A DNA stretch of 64,000 nucleotides from Pseudomonas marvdashtae (GCF_014268655.2 NZ_JABWQX020000001.1:248001-312000); one strand, 5' to 3'. Shown: positions 43,746-53,285, numbered from the stretch's first letter. A program made the numbers and translations. The notes: generated from the sequence alone by a model not told the origin.

Positions 43746-44366
43746 TCAGGAGTCGAGCCGTTCTGCGTGCTCTGGTTCCCCTGCCTTGGCCAGTTGGAAA
43801 TCCATGTATTCGTAAGCGATCTGGTGTGCCTGGGCGGTATCGAACGCGTCTCCCGACAGCGCCCCGCGCAGCCACAACCCGTCAATCAGAGCGGCCAGGC
43901 CCCGTGCAGCGCTGCGTGCCTGGTCAACGGGCAACACGCGGCGGAACTGGCAACACAAGTTGGAATACAGACGGTGATCGTTGATCCGCTGCAACCTGTG
44001 CAAAGACGGGTGGTGCATGCTGGTGGCCCAGAAGGCCAGCCAGGTTTTCATCGCCGGGCCATTCACCTGGCTGGCGTCGAAGTTGCCTTCGATGATCACC
44101 TTCAGGTGAGCTCGCGGGCTCGAGTCCGTCAGGGCTTGACGCCGCGCGGTGACGTTCTCGCTCAAGACACTCATCAGGTACTGGGCCGTGGCCGCGATCA
44201 GGCCGTTCTTGTCCTGAAAGTAGTGACTGATGATGCCGTTCGAAACACCGGCCAAACGGGCGATCAGCGCAATGCTGGCGTCCCCCATTCCAACCTGATC
44301 GACGGCCTGCAAAGTGGCTTCGATCAATTGCTGGCGGCGGATGGGTTGCATACCGACCTTGGGCAT
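43746..44366 (-). CDS. betI: TetR-family choline-responsive repressor BetI
   Basis: 206 residues. The N-terminal helix-turn-helix ('[35 protein letters not shown]') is that of BetI. It represses the bet genes until choline is present. ATG 44366 follows AAGGAG; an 11-codon upstream extension is unsupported. A perfect palindrome 71 bp upstream (44437-44456) is its probable operator. The C-terminus is about 10 residues longer than E. coli BetI. Confidence 0.92.
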   Translation of the reverse strand: MPKVGMQPIRRQQLIEATLQAVDQVGMGDASIALIARLAGVSNGIISHYFQDKNGLIAATAQYLMSVLSENVTARRQALTDSSPRAHLKVIIEGNFDASQVNGPAMKTWLAFWATSMHHPSLHRLQRINDHRLYSNLCCQFRRVLPVDQARSAARGLAALIDGLWLRGALSGDAFDTAQAHQIAYEYMDFQLAKAGEPEHAERLDS

Positions 44367-44436
44367 TTGAAACATCTCCTTAGGCCATCGGGCGCACAAG
44401 TGTGGTCCGCCTTCATGAGGGCCAGTCTATTTTGTT

Positions 44437-44456
44437 TTGATTGAACGTTCAATCAA
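44437..44456. promoter_or_regulatory. Probable BetI operator
   Basis: TTGATTGAACGTTCAATCAA is a perfect 20-bp palindrome upstream of betI. The inner TTGAACGTTCAA with flanking AT is like the BetI boxes described upstream of bet operons. Confidence 0.85.
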
Positions 44457-44577
44457 CAAAAAATAAGTTCTATGACAAGTCGTCGCTATTTGCCGGGGCG
44501 AGGACTTTGGGGGATGTCTTTATAACACTCGTCGGTTGGCCTGTAGGCCAAATGCAGCAGTTCAGGACCACCCAAAC

Positions 44578-44609
44578 AAAAACGCCGCGATCGTCTCGCG
44601 GCGTTTTTG
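44578..44609. terminator. Terminator after cbcV
   Basis: AAAA-CGCCGCGA-TCGTC-TCGCGGCG-TTTTT: an 8-bp GC stem with an A-run on one side and a T-run on the other, 15 bp beyond the cbcV stop. It separates the cbc operon from the betI promoter. Confidence 0.88.
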
Positions 44610-44623
44610 TGTGCGTGGCTTGT

Positions 44624-45802
44624 TTAGCCCAGGTTCTTGCCGAGCAGCGCGTGATACAGCTCGCTGTCGCCCAGGATCCCGACGACTTTCTGGTTATCGT
44701 GGAGCACCAGTTTGTTGCCGGTCTGGTAGCGGATTTGCAACGCGTCGCGCATGCCGATGTTGGAGTCCACCAGGGTCGGGCGGCGGTCGAGGCCTTCGAC
44801 GGCTTGGCCCGGTGCCCAGTTTTGCAGGTCCAGGGCCGCTCCGTTCTGCCGGGCGCCCTTGATGGTGTTGCCTTCGGCCAGGTCGAGCCAGGAATCGCCG
44901 CCCGGGTCCAGGCACACCGAACCGTTGATGCGCTTGCAGTTGTCCAGCGTGCGCATCAGGCTGCGACCGCACAATACGTTGAGCGGGTTGGTATGGGCGA
45001 CGAACGTACGCACATAGTCGTCCGCCGGGTTCAACACGATCTGTTCCGGCTTGCTGTACTGGATGATCCGGCCGTCTTTCATGATCGCAATACGGCTGCC
45101 CAGTTTGAGGGCTTCGTCCAGGTCATGGCTGACGAACACGATGGTCTTGCTCAGCTTGCGCTGCAGTTCCAGCAGTTCGTCTTGCAGGCCTTGGCGAATC
45201 AGCGGGTCGAGGGCCGAGAAGGGCTCGTCCATCAGCAGAATGTCGGCGTCCATCGCCAGGGCGCGGGCCAGGCCGACCCGTTGCTGCATGCCGCCGGACA
45301 GCTCGTCGGGCTTCTTGTTGCGCCACTGGGTCAGGCCGACCAACTCCAGCTTTTCATCCACCAGCTTCTTGCGTTCCTTCTCCGGGCGGCCCTGCATTTC
45401 CAGGCCGAAGCTGATGTTCTCGCGCACCGTCAGCCAAGGCATCAGGGCGAATTTCTGGAACACCATGGCGATGCGCTTGGTGCGCATCATCTTCAACTCG
45501 GCGGGGGTGCAGGAGGCGATGTCGATCTGTCGGCCTTCATGCTCGACGAACAGCTTGCCGCGACTCACCGTGTTCAAGCCGTTGATGCAGCGCAACAGGC
45601 TGGATTTGCCTGAACCGGACAGGCCCATCAGTACGCAGATCTCGCCTTTTTCGACGTCCAGGCTGGCCTTTTCCACACCGACGATTTGCCCGGTCTTCTT
45701 CAGGATTTCGTTGCGAGTCATGCCCTTGTCGAGCAGCTTGAGGGCTTCGCGTGGATCTTTGGAGAAGATCACGTCGACCTCTTCGAAGCGGATTATGCTC
45801 AT
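44624..45802 (-). CDS. cbcV: Choline/betaine/carnitine ABC transporter, ATP-binding subunit
   Basis: A 392-residue ATPase of the ProV/ChoV type. 'MGLSGSGKSSLLRCINGL' (Walker A), 'LSGGMQQRVGLARALAMDADILLMDEPFSALDP' (signature and Walker B) and a C-terminal CBS-like extension are present. It energises quaternary-amine uptake through CbcW. The gene overlaps the cbcW stop by 4 bp. The order betA-betB-betI-(cbcV-cbcW-cbcX)-sdaB-gbdR is that known from P. aeruginosa, supporting Cbc rather than a general osmoprotectant system. Confidence 0.92.
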   Translation of the reverse strand: MSIIRFEEVDVIFSKDPREALKLLDKGMTRNEILKKTGQIVGVEKASLDVEKGEICVLMGLSGSGKSSLLRCINGLNTVSRGKLFVEHEGRQIDIASCTPAELKMMRTKRIAMVFQKFALMPWLTVRENISFGLEMQGRPEKERKKLVDEKLELVGLTQWRNKKPDELSGGMQQRVGLARALAMDADILLMDEPFSALDPLIRQGLQDELLELQRKLSKTIVFVSHDLDEALKLGSRIAIMKDGRIIQYSKPEQIVLNPADDYVRTFVAHTNPLNVLCGRSLMRTLDNCKRINGSVCLDPGGDSWLDLAEGNTIKGARQNGAALDLQNWAPGQAVEGLDRRPTLVDSNIGMRDALQIRYQTGNKLVLHDNQKVVGILGDSELYHALLGKNLG

Positions 45803-46644
45803 GCGTCACCCCCTACTTTGGCGTCGGGTTGTTTGCAGATTCGGTCGAGCATGATCGCCAGCAATACGATCGCCAGCCCGGCTTCGAAGCCCAGGGCGAT
45901 ATCAGCGGTGTTCAGTGCGTTGACCACGGGTTTGCCCAGGCCATCGGCACCCACCAGCGCGGCGATCACCACCATCGACAACGACAGCATGATGCACTGG
46001 GTGATACCGGCGGCGATGCTCGGCATCGCATGGGGCAGTTCAATGCGCGACAGGAGCTGGCGACGGGAGCAGCCGAAGGCTTTGCCGGCGTCCATCAGTT
46101 CGTCCGGCACGTCGCGGATGCCCAGGTAGGTGAGGCGGATGGGCGCGGCAATCGCGAACACCACCGTGGAGATCAGGCCCGGGACCACACCCAGGCCGAA
46201 GAGGGTCAGGGTAGGAATGAGGTAGACGAAGGTCGGTACGGTCTGCATCAGATCGAGCACCGGACGCATCATGGTGTAGAACATCGGCTTGTGCGCGGCA
46301 ACGATGCCCAGCGGCACGCCGATCAGAACGCAGACCAGGGTCGCGAACAGCACCTGGGCGAGGGTTTCCATGGTCTCCTGCCAGTAACCCAGGTTCAGGA
46401 TCAGCAGGAAGGAGGCGACGACAAAAACGGTCAGGCCCCATTTGCGCTGGATGAAATGCGCCAGCAAGGCGATGAGGCCGATCAGGGCCAGGGGGTTGAA
46501 CCAGGTCAGCGCAAACGTCACGCCGTGAATCATCGTTTCCAGAAACATCGCGATGGCGTCGAAAGTGTCGGCGCCGTTTTGCGTCAACCATTCGACAAAG
46601 CCCGCGATGTACTGGCCCAAGGGTATTTTCTGATCAATAAGCAT
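45799..46644 (-). CDS. cbcW: Choline/betaine/carnitine ABC transporter, permease
   Basis: 281 residues with about six membrane helices. 'AAHKPMFYTMMRPVLDLMQTVPTFVYLIPTLTLFGLG' and 'GIRDVPDELMDAGKAFGCSRRQLLSRIELPHAMPSI' (EAA loop) are hallmarks of ProW-type permeases. ATG 46644 lies about 9 nt after GGAAG; the six-codon longer start at 46662 lacks a ribosome site. Confidence 0.92.
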   Translation of the reverse strand: MLIDQKIPLGQYIAGFVEWLTQNGADTFDAIAMFLETMIHGVTFALTWFNPLALIGLIALLAHFIQRKWGLTVFVVASFLLILNLGYWQETMETLAQVLFATLVCVLIGVPLGIVAAHKPMFYTMMRPVLDLMQTVPTFVYLIPTLTLFGLGVVPGLISTVVFAIAAPIRLTYLGIRDVPDELMDAGKAFGCSRRQLLSRIELPHAMPSIAAGITQCIMLSLSMVVIAALVGADGLGKPVVNALNTADIALGFEAGLAIVLLAIMLDRICKQPDAKVGGDA

Positions 46645-46710
46645 GGTAGTGAACTTCCGCATGCAAGGAATAAACAGCCCGGGCGGGCGAACCCGTCCGG
46701 CATAAGCTTG

Positions 46711-47658
46711 TTACTGCGCGAGCTTGGCTTTCACGGCCTCCAGGCCAGGTTTGCCGTCAATGGTGGTGACGCCGGCGAGCCAGGTATCGAGCACCTGTGG
46801 GTTTTTCTTCAGCCACGCCTTGGCGGCGGCTTCAGGCTTCATCTTGTCGTCCAGCACGTTGCCCATCAGCGTGCTTTCCATGTCGAGGGTGAAGACCAGG
46901 TTTTTCAGCAGCTGGCCGACGTTGCCGCATTCCTGTACGTAGCCTTTGCGCGTGTTGGTGTAGATGGTTGCCTGGCCGAAGTTCGGCCCGAAGAATTCAT
47001 CGCCACCGGTGAGGTACTTCATCTTGAAGCGGGTGTTCATCGGATGCGGTTCCCAGCCCAGGAACACCACGGCGGTGTTACGGCGCTGGGCGCGATCGAC
47101 CTGCGACAGCATGCCGGCTTCGCTGGATTCGACAACTTTGAAGCCTGCGTCCTTGAGACCGAAGGCGTTCTTGTCGATCATGCTCTGGATCAGGCGGTTG
47201 CCGTCGTTGCCCGGCTCGATGCCGTAGATCTTGCCGTCCAGTTCCTTCTTGAACTTGGCGATGTCGGCGAAATCCTTCAAACCCTTTTCATACAGTTCTT
47301 CGGGAACGGCCAGGGTGTACTTGGCGTTCTCCAGGTTGGCGCGCACCGTTTCCACGGTACCGGCTTCGCGGTAGGCCTTGATGTCGTTTTCCATGGTTGG
47401 CATCCAATTGCCGAGGAACACGTCCATGTTCTTGCCATCGGCCAGGGACTTGTAGGTCACCGGTACGGAAATCATCGTGGTCTTGGTCTTGTAGCCGAGG
47501 GCGTCGAGGACGACGCTGGTGGTGGCGGTGGTCACGGTGATGTCGGTCCAGCCGACATCGGAGAAGTTGACGGTGCTGCATTGTGCGGGTTCTGCAGCGT
47601 TGGCCAGCATTGGAAGACTCAGCATGGCGGCCAACAACAACGGCGTGGAACCTTTCAT
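46711..47658 (-). CDS. cbcX: Choline/betaine/carnitine-binding periplasmic protein
   Basis: 315 residues with a Sec signal (MKGSTPLLLAAMLSLPMLANA). 'QCSTVNFSDVGWTDITVTTATTSVVLDALGYKT' and 'FLGNWMPTM', with several Trp for a cation-pi box, define the ChoX/ProX-like receptor. 'VVFLGWEPHPMN' adds another aromatic site. It heads the cbcXWV operon and is divergent from sdaB, and probably feeds one transporter with several ligands. CaiX (55369) is its carnitine-specific relative. Confidence 0.92.
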   Translation of the reverse strand: MKGSTPLLLAAMLSLPMLANAAEPAQCSTVNFSDVGWTDITVTTATTSVVLDALGYKTKTTMISVPVTYKSLADGKNMDVFLGNWMPTMENDIKAYREAGTVETVRANLENAKYTLAVPEELYEKGLKDFADIAKFKKELDGKIYGIEPGNDGNRLIQSMIDKNAFGLKDAGFKVVESSEAGMLSQVDRAQRRNTAVVFLGWEPHPMNTRFKMKYLTGGDEFFGPNFGQATIYTNTRKGYVQECGNVGQLLKNLVFTLDMESTLMGNVLDDKMKPEAAAKAWLKKNPQVLDTWLAGVTTIDGKPGLEAVKAKLAQ

Positions 47659-47825
47659 GGGTGGACTCCTGGTGTTTTATCGGCAGTGTCCGGTCGGGAC
47701 AACCGCGCTTTTTTGCTTTTTTTAAGTTGCGGTTGGTGGCGCGTGGGCACTCTTCGTGACACGCGGCCTTGCAAACGAGCCGTAACCGATCATGTACCAG
47801 TGCAAATCCAACGCCTACAGGGTGC

Positions 47826-47858
47826 GTCGTATCCAGTACAGGGAGGGTCGCATCCAGT
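47826..47858. promoter_or_regulatory. Direct repeats between cbcX and sdaB, candidate GbdR site
   Basis: GTCGTATCCAGT (47826-47837) and GTCGCATCCAGT (47847-47858) differ at one base and are 21 bp apart, two helical turns. This is the arrangement expected for an AraC-family dimer. The site lies in the 436-bp divergent cbcX/sdaB interval, where GbdR control is known in P. aeruginosa. The rest of 47659-48094 shows no gene. Confidence 0.5.
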
Positions 47859-48094
47859 GTCGGTGACGTCGTTTACAGATTTTTTCCGCCCTCGACTGGC
47901 TTCTGACACGCAAAAAAACGTCGCAAAACCTGGGCGACGGCGACGCGGCGTTGCTGGGCATGATTGCGTCGGTGTCAGACGTCGAAAGCCGATTCAAAAG
48001 CCGGATGATGCGGCCATCCCGGCGTTGAGCGTAGCAGCTGCGCCACTGGGCGCTCCCGCGCCTGGAGATGCGACCGTTCTGGAGATTCAAGGCA

Positions 48095-49471
48095 ATGGCA
48101 ATCAGCGTGTTCGACTTGTTCAAGATTGGTATCGGCCCGTCCAGTTCCCACACCGTGGGGCCCATGCGTGCGGCGGCGCTGTTTGTCGAAGCGCTTCGGG
48201 CCCGGTCGCTGCTGCATGAAGTGCGCCGGATCGAGGTGCAACTGTTCGGTTCGTTGTCGGCCACCGGCATCGGCCACGGCAGCGATACCGCCACGATCAT
48301 GGGGTTGATGGGTGAATGGCCTGACTCGATCGATCCGTCGCAAATCGGCACGCGCATCGAGCTGCTGCGCGAAACCCAGACGCTGCTGCTCGACGGCCGC
48401 CTGCCGGTGCCTTTCATCTGGTCCCGCGACATGCGCCTGCTCGATGAGAACCTGCCGTTCCACCCCAATGCGATGACGCTGGTGGCGGAGGGCGACAACG
48501 GCGAGCTGCACCGCGATACCTATTATTCGGTCGGCGGCGGATTTGTCGTCGACCAGGCCCAGGCTTCCAGTGGCGTGGCGGACCTGGACGCCACCGAACT
48601 GCCTTACGACTTTTCCAGCGCCGAGGAATTGCTCGGGCTGTGCCGCACGCACAACCTGCGGGTGGCTGAATTGATGATGGCCAACGAGAAGGTCTGGCGC
48701 TCCGAAGAAGAGATTCGCAGCGGCCTGATGAAGCTCTGGCGGGCCATGCAGGATTGCGTCGAGCAGGGCCTCAAGCACGAAGGCATCCTGCCCGGCGGCC
48801 TGAATGTGCGGCGTCGTGCTGCCAAGTTGCACCGCAGCCTGCAAGAGTTGAACAAACCGAACGTGATCGGCTCGACCTTGAGCGCCATGGAATGGGTCAA
48901 CCTGTTCGCCTTGGCGGTCAACGAGGAAAACGCCGCCGGTGGGCGCATGGTCACGGCGCCGACCAATGGTGCGGCGGGGATCATCCCGGCGGTACTGCAT
49001 TACTTCATGAAATTCAGCGAGGCGGTCACCGACGCCAACGTCGTGGATTATTTCCTCAGCGCGGCGGCAGTGGGAATCCTGTGCAAGAAGAACGCGTCGA
49101 TCTCCGGTGCCGAGGTTGGCTGCCAGGGTGAGGTCGGCTCGGCTTGCGCCATGGCGGCGGCGGGGCTGGCGGAGATCCTTGGCGCCACGCCTGAGCAATT
49201 GTGCAACGCGGCGGAAATCGGCTTGGAACACAACCTTGGCCTGACCTGCGACCCGGTAGGCGGCCTGGTCCAGGTGCCTTGCATCGAACGCAACGCCATT
49301 GCCGCAGTGAAAGCCATCAACGCCGCGCAAATGGCCCTTCGCGGTGACGGCCAGCATTTTATCTCGCTGGACCGGGTGATCCGTACCATGCGTGATACCG
49401 GCGCCGACATGCATGACAAATATAAAGAGACATCGCGCGGTGGCTTGGCGGTGAGTGCGGTGGAGTGTTGA
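48095..49471 (+). CDS. sdaB: L-serine ammonia-lyase (iron-sulfur type)
   Basis: A 458-residue one-chain L-serine dehydratase converting serine to pyruvate and ammonia. '[23 protein letters not shown]' is the beta-domain signature, and '[22 protein letters not shown]', with Cys residues for a [4Fe-4S] cluster, '[17 protein letters not shown]' and the C-terminal segment complete it. Set between cbcX and gbdR, it drains serine made from glycine at the end of betaine breakdown. ATG 48095 is preferred over the upstream start at 48068. Confidence 0.93.
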   Translation: MAISVFDLFKIGIGPSSSHTVGPMRAAALFVEALRARSLLHEVRRIEVQLFGSLSATGIGHGSDTATIMGLMGEWPDSIDPSQIGTRIELLRETQTLLLDGRLPVPFIWSRDMRLLDENLPFHPNAMTLVAEGDNGELHRDTYYSVGGGFVVDQAQASSGVADLDATELPYDFSSAEELLGLCRTHNLRVAELMMANEKVWRSEEEIRSGLMKLWRAMQDCVEQGLKHEGILPGGLNVRRRAAKLHRSLQELNKPNVIGSTLSAMEWVNLFALAVNEENAAGGRMVTAPTNGAAGIIPAVLHYFMKFSEAVTDANVVDYFLSAAAVGILCKKNASISGAEVGCQGEVGSACAMAAAGLAEILGATPEQLCNAAEIGLEHNLGLTCDPVGGLVQVPCIERNAIAAVKAINAAQMALRGDGQHFISLDRVIRTMRDTGADMHDKYKETSRGGLAVSAVEC

Positions 49472-49477
49472 TCAGGT

Positions 49478-49505
49478 GTGGCGAGGGGAAAAAACTCCTC
49501 GCCAC
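49478..49505. repeat. REP half-unit hairpin after sdaB
   Basis: GTGGCGAGG-N10-CCTCGCCAC followed by AAAAAATTG: a single REP palindrome 7 bp beyond the sdaB stop. Confidence 0.7.
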
Positions 49506-49581
49506 AAAAAATTGTAAAAATCGCTCGTAAAATGCACACCACCACAAAAACACGCCACGTTTTGGCGCGTCGCAAACAGAC

Positions 49582-49612
49582 AAGGCGTGACTTATCGGTC
49601 ACGCCTTTGTGT
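49582..49612 (+). terminator. Possible terminator after sdaB
   Basis: AAGGCGTGAC-TTATCG-GTCACGCCTT is a 10-bp perfect stem with a short T-rich tail (TGTGT). The remaining 49613-49935 before gbdR shows no gene; it probably holds the gbdR promoter. Confidence 0.55.
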
Positions 49613-49935
49613 ATCGCGCTACCGTCCGTCCCCGCGCTTGCGGTGACAACCGCCTCGAAGACGCCGCAGCCCAGTAACCACAAGTGCTACCGATCTGCTC
49701 ACAGCCCACGGCGGTAGCCGTCTGCGCCATTGATGGCAGTTAGAACCCAGCCTCCATCGAAGCCTTGTCTAGACAGGCCGACATGTCGTTTTCAGGAGTT
49801 ATTGAACACGCATTCAAATTTAGGCATGGCAATTGCTCTATCCCGATAAAGCCCCGTCTCACGCAAGAGAATGATGGGCAATAACAAGAGCCTCCGCCTG
49901 AGGCCATCACCCGCTTTGTGTGAGGAGATACCGCG

Positions 49936-51039
49936 ATGACGACGTCCAACTCCGGGGCCCAACCCCAGAACCGTGCGCCTCAATCCATCGGCTTTTTGCT
50001 GCTGGACAATTTCACGCTGATTTCCCTGGCGTCCGCGGTGGAACCGCTACGCATGGCCAACCAGCTGTCCGGTCGCGAGTTGTATCGCTGGACCACCCTG
50101 ACCGTCGATGGCGGCCAGGTATGGGCCAGCGACGGTTTGCAGATCACCCCGGACGCCTCCATGCACAAAGCGCCGGCCCTCGACACCGTTATCGTCTGTG
50201 GCGGCGTCGGCATCCAGCGTACGGTGACCCGCGAGCATGTCTCCTGGCTGCAAAGCCAGGCCCGTCAGTCCCGTCGCCTTGGCGCGGTCTGCACCGGCAG
50301 TTGGGCCCTGGCGTGCGCCGGCCTGCTGGACGGTTTCGATTGCAGCGTGCACTGGGAATGCCTGGCGGCGATGCAGGAAGCCTTTCCGCGGGTGTCGATG
50401 AGCACGCGCCTGTTCACCCTCGACCGCAACCGTTTCACCAGCTCCGGTGGCACCGCGCCGCTGGACATGATGCTGCATCTGATCAGCCGCGATCACGGTC
50501 GTGAACTGTCGGCGGCAATCTCCGAGATGTTTGTCTACGAGCGCATCCGCAACGAGCAGGATCACCAGCGCGTGCCGCTCAAGCACATGCTCGGCACCAA
50601 CCAGCCTAAATTGCAGGAAATCGTCGCGCTGATGGAGGCCAACCTCGAAGAGCCGATCGACCTGGATGAACTGGCGGTGTACGTCGCCGTGTCCCGGCGT
50701 CAGCTGGAGCGGTTGTTCCAGAAATACCTGCACTGCTCGCCGTCGCGCTATTACCTCAAGCTGCGGCTGATTCGTGCGCGGCAGTTGCTCAAGCAGACGC
50801 CGATGTCGATCATCGAAGTGGCCTCGGTGTGCGGCTTCGTCTCGACCCCGCACTTCTCTAAATGCTACCGCGAGTATTTCGGCATTCCACCACGGGACGA
50901 GCGCGTCGGTTCCAATACCGCGCAGCAGGTGGCGATGATGCCGTTGCCGCAGGCCCTGGTGCTGTCGCCGTTGTCCGGCCCGCTGTCGGCGCTGAGCCAG
51001 GCCCGCAACGAGTCGACGTTTGCCAGTGTGAGGCTCTAA
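49936..51039 (+). CDS. gbdR: GbdR, AraC-type regulator of betaine and dimethylglycine catabolism
   Basis: 367 residues. An N-terminal glutamine-amidotransferase-like domain ('IGFLLLDNFTLISLASAVEPLRMAN', 'GAVCTGSWALACAGLLDG') is followed by a C-terminal AraC domain ('DELAVYVAVSRRQLERLFQKYLHCSPSRYYLKLRL', 'VASVCGFVSTPHFSKCYREYFG'). In P. aeruginosa GbdR senses glycine betaine and dimethylglycine and activates cbc, gbc, dgc and sox genes. The position right after sdaB supports this name. It shares its architecture with cdhR (56508). Confidence 0.93.
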   Translation: MTTSNSGAQPQNRAPQSIGFLLLDNFTLISLASAVEPLRMANQLSGRELYRWTTLTVDGGQVWASDGLQITPDASMHKAPALDTVIVCGGVGIQRTVTREHVSWLQSQARQSRRLGAVCTGSWALACAGLLDGFDCSVHWECLAAMQEAFPRVSMSTRLFTLDRNRFTSSGGTAPLDMMLHLISRDHGRELSAAISEMFVYERIRNEQDHQRVPLKHMLGTNQPKLQEIVALMEANLEEPIDLDELAVYVAVSRRQLERLFQKYLHCSPSRYYLKLRLIRARQLLKQTPMSIIEVASVCGFVSTPHFSKCYREYFGIPPRDERVGSNTAQQVAMMPLPQALVLSPLSGPLSALSQARNESTFASVRL

Positions 51040-51050
51040 AACGGACTTTT

Positions 51051-51079
51051 ATGGCGAGGGAGCAAGCTCCCCCGCCACA
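51051..51079. repeat. Single REP palindrome
   Basis: TGGCGAGGGAGCAAGCTCCCCCGCCA lies between the convergent gbdR and the small hypothetical gene. Confidence 0.75.
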
Positions 51080-51082
51080 GGG

Positions 51083-51343
51083 TCAACTATGGGTCTGCTG
51101 GTATTGCGCCAATGCCGGCAACAGTTGCTGATCGATTGCCTGGCGCACCGCCGGCAGAATGGTCGCGCTGCTGGTGTACATGTCCTTGACCATCCTCCGC
51201 AATTCATTGGCGCGAGCCCTGTCCAGCCCCCGTACCGCGCATTCGCAGGCCTGCTCGGCGGTGGAGTTGCTGGGTATCTGCAGTCCCAAGGCCTTGAGCT
51301 GGCCCAGCAGGTCTTCCTGGTCGATCAAATCGGCGTACATCAT
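51083..51343 (-). CDS. Small conserved helical protein next to gbdR
   Basis: 86 residues, mainly helical, with two Cys (EQACECAVRG). No signal peptide, membrane helix or known motif. A small hypothetical gene sits at the same place, beside gbdR, in P. aeruginosa, so conservation of place suggests it is real. It may be a helper of the amine catabolism genes, but there is no direct evidence. Confidence 0.65.
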   Translation of the reverse strand: MMYADLIDQEDLLGQLKALGLQIPSNSTAEQACECAVRGLDRARANELRRMVKDMYTSSATILPAVRQAIDQQLLPALAQYQQTHS

Positions 51344-51556
51344 GACGCTTTTCCTTGTTCAGGGATTGGGGTCGTGCCTGGATTCTGGTAGCCGTCCGAA
51401 GCGGCGGCAAGGGCAAATCGTCGATCTGTCATGAATGACTATGAGCGGGTCGTTTTCGGCTAACTCGCCCGGTCCGGGACTGGGCAAACTGGGTCCCAAG
51501 CTGAATCACGATGGTTTGGTCACCCTCGCGCAACAGCTCCTCCAGTAACGCTCCTG

Positions 51557-51592
51557 CCCCGATCCTGTCACGGCTTGATCGGGGATTTTTTT
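51557..51592. terminator. Terminator before the gamma-butyrobetaine hydroxylase end
   Basis: CCCCGATC (51557-51564) and GATCGGGG (51577-51584) form an 8-bp stem with TTTTTTT on the plus side. On plus it could end a transcript from the gbdR side; on minus it lies 17 bp beyond the hydroxylase stop, but its A/T tail is weaker. Confidence 0.65.
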
Positions 51593-51608
51593 GTCTGGAT
51601 GAATCGCT

Positions 51609-52772
51609 CTAGCGCTGCAACACCAGAATCCGCGACAACAACTCATCCCGATCCACATAGCACCCCTGGAAATGCCGTGCGCCGGAGTTCGGGTCGAACG
51701 CGTTGCGCGCATGAAGCGTGCGGCGGTTGTCGAAGCACCACAGCTGGCCGGGTTCGAGGCGCTGCACCAGGCGAAATCGCGGCTCGCGGGTCAGGGCGAT
51801 GAAGCGGCGGTAGGCGCGGTAGAACCTGGGCATCTGTTCCACCGAGGTGTCGAACGGCCCGCGCAGGAAGTTCGCCATGCGGATTTCCGTGACTTGCCCC
51901 AGCGCATCCAGCGCGATGATCGGCGCCAGGCAGCGGTAGTCGCTGTGGCGATCCTTGTTGCGAAATTCCACCGGGATCTGGCAAAGCGCATCGAACGCTT
52001 CGCAATCCTCTTGGCGCAGTGCCTCGGCAATGGCAAAGCCGTCGACAAAGATACTCTCGCCGCCGTCGGCGTCGTTCACCAGGCAATGCAAGAACTGCAG
52101 GCCCGGCTGCAATTCCCGAGTCGGCAGGTCGCTGTGCAGCGGCAGGTTGAAAGCGGTGTAGGCGTTGCTGTCGGCATCGGCCTTGGACTGCACGTTGAAC
52201 AGCACGCCGAAATTGCTCTCACGGATAAACGAAATGCGCTGGGCGATCTGTTTCAGCGAGCCGGGTTCGGTGGGCACGCCGCGTACTTGGGTCAGGCCGA
52301 TGTCGCGCAGCGCCAGAAGCCATTGCAGCAACGCGTCGGTGTCCACCATCAGTGCCTGGTATTCGAACACCGGCAGTTTCAGGTCATGCTGCCACAGCTG
52401 GCGGCGCGGCTTGTTCGCCAGGCGTTCGGCCCTGGAATGGTCGTCATACGCATGGGCGCGCAACCAGCCCGGGTCGAACAGGCTTTGGTGGCCACCCTGC
52501 CAAACCACACACAGGTGGCCCGCATCGTCGATGCTGATTTCGCAGGGGCCCACGTCCTCCGGAACATCGACGATCTCCAGGACCTGCTCGCGGGTAACGC
52601 TGTAGACGCATTGCGGGCACGGGCAGTTGTCCCTTAGCCACTGATGGTGGAACGGGCTGACCCGGCCGTCGGCCCACGTGACCTGTACCCGGTCGGCCAA
52701 GGGGGTCGCAGCGGTCAATGCCTGGACAAGCGGATAGCGTCGGAAGTCGGCGACAGCGGCAGCGGTGTTCAT
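51609..52772 (-). CDS. Gamma-butyrobetaine hydroxylase (2-oxoglutarate/Fe(II) dioxygenase)
   Basis: 387 residues. The N-terminal 'LRDNCPCPQC' (zinc-binding Cys cluster, DUF971-like) is followed by a TauD-type dioxygenase core with iron ligands in 'LPLHSDLPTRE' (HxD) and 'NRRTLHARNAF' (distal His, then Arg for 2-oxoglutarate). This two-domain form is gamma-butyrobetaine hydroxylase, which makes L-carnitine. As last gene of caiX-cdhC-cdhA-cdhB-this gene, it lets the cell feed gamma-butyrobetaine into carnitine catabolism. Start ATG lies 20 bp after the cdhB stop. Confidence 0.88.
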   Translation of the reverse strand: MNTAAAVADFRRYPLVQALTAATPLADRVQVTWADGRVSPFHHQWLRDNCPCPQCVYSVTREQVLEIVDVPEDVGPCEISIDDAGHLCVVWQGGHQSLFDPGWLRAHAYDDHSRAERLANKPRRQLWQHDLKLPVFEYQALMVDTDALLQWLLALRDIGLTQVRGVPTEPGSLKQIAQRISFIRESNFGVLFNVQSKADADSNAYTAFNLPLHSDLPTRELQPGLQFLHCLVNDADGGESIFVDGFAIAEALRQEDCEAFDALCQIPVEFRNKDRHSDYRCLAPIIALDALGQVTEIRMANFLRGPFDTSVEQMPRFYRAYRRFIALTREPRFRLVQRLEPGQLWCFDNRRTLHARNAFDPNSGARHFQGCYVDRDELLSRILVLQR

Positions 52773-52792
52773 GGCGATCTCCTGTTCGCGGT

Positions 52793-53269
52793 TTATCGGG
52801 CGGGGGGCAGGGCGATGACCCGACCGGTGTAGGTCGGTGTCGGCAGGTCGGCTTGGCTATCCAACAGGGTCTTGAGTCGGCCCAGGGTAAGTTCGGTGAA
52901 GGGCGTCGAGCGCGGGCCGGCCAGGTCGACATGCAGCAACATCTGTTCATTGCCGGCCAGCTCTTTATCACCGCCGGCCAGATGCAGGCTGTGGTAGAGA
53001 TGCAAGCGTTTGGCGTCGTGGCCGATGATCTGCGTGTGCACCTCGACATCGGCGCCGAGCTTCACTTCGTGCAAGTAATTGAGGTGCAGTTCGAGGGTGA
53101 ACAACGAGTGGCCGCTGGCTTCGCGGCTCTGGCTGTCGAGGCCGAGTCGGTCCATCAGCGCGTCGGTGGCGTAGCTGAAGATCAGCAGGTAGAAGGCATC
53201 GCGCAAATGGCCGTTGTAGTCGACCCATTCGGGGAGGATGCGGGTTTGGTAGGTGGTGAGGGCGGGCAT
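52793..53269 (-). CDS. cdhB: Betainyl-CoA thioesterase (carnitine catabolism)
   Basis: 158 residues, 4-hydroxybenzoyl-CoA-type hotdog thioesterase: 'ILPEWVDYNGHLRDAFYLLIFS', with the Asp of 'WVDYNGH', is the active-site loop. In the known pathway it hydrolyses betainyl-CoA to glycine betaine and CoA after CdhC has acted. Its place beside cdhA and cdhC supports the assignment. A 129-bp gap to cdhA is filled by a palindromic repeat. Confidence 0.85.
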   Translation of the reverse strand: MPALTTYQTRILPEWVDYNGHLRDAFYLLIFSYATDALMDRLGLDSQSREASGHSLFTLELHLNYLHEVKLGADVEVHTQIIGHDAKRLHLYHSLHLAGGDKELAGNEQMLLHVDLAGPRSTPFTELTLGRLKTLLDSQADLPTPTYTGRVIALPPAR

Positions 53270-53285
53270 GGCTGTCTCCGAGCAT

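Noticed and set aside
45751..48219. 822-codon plus-strand ORF opposite cbcVWX
   Set aside because: Spans three real genes on the other strand and an intergenic region. It has low-complexity H/Q/G/E composition and no motifs.
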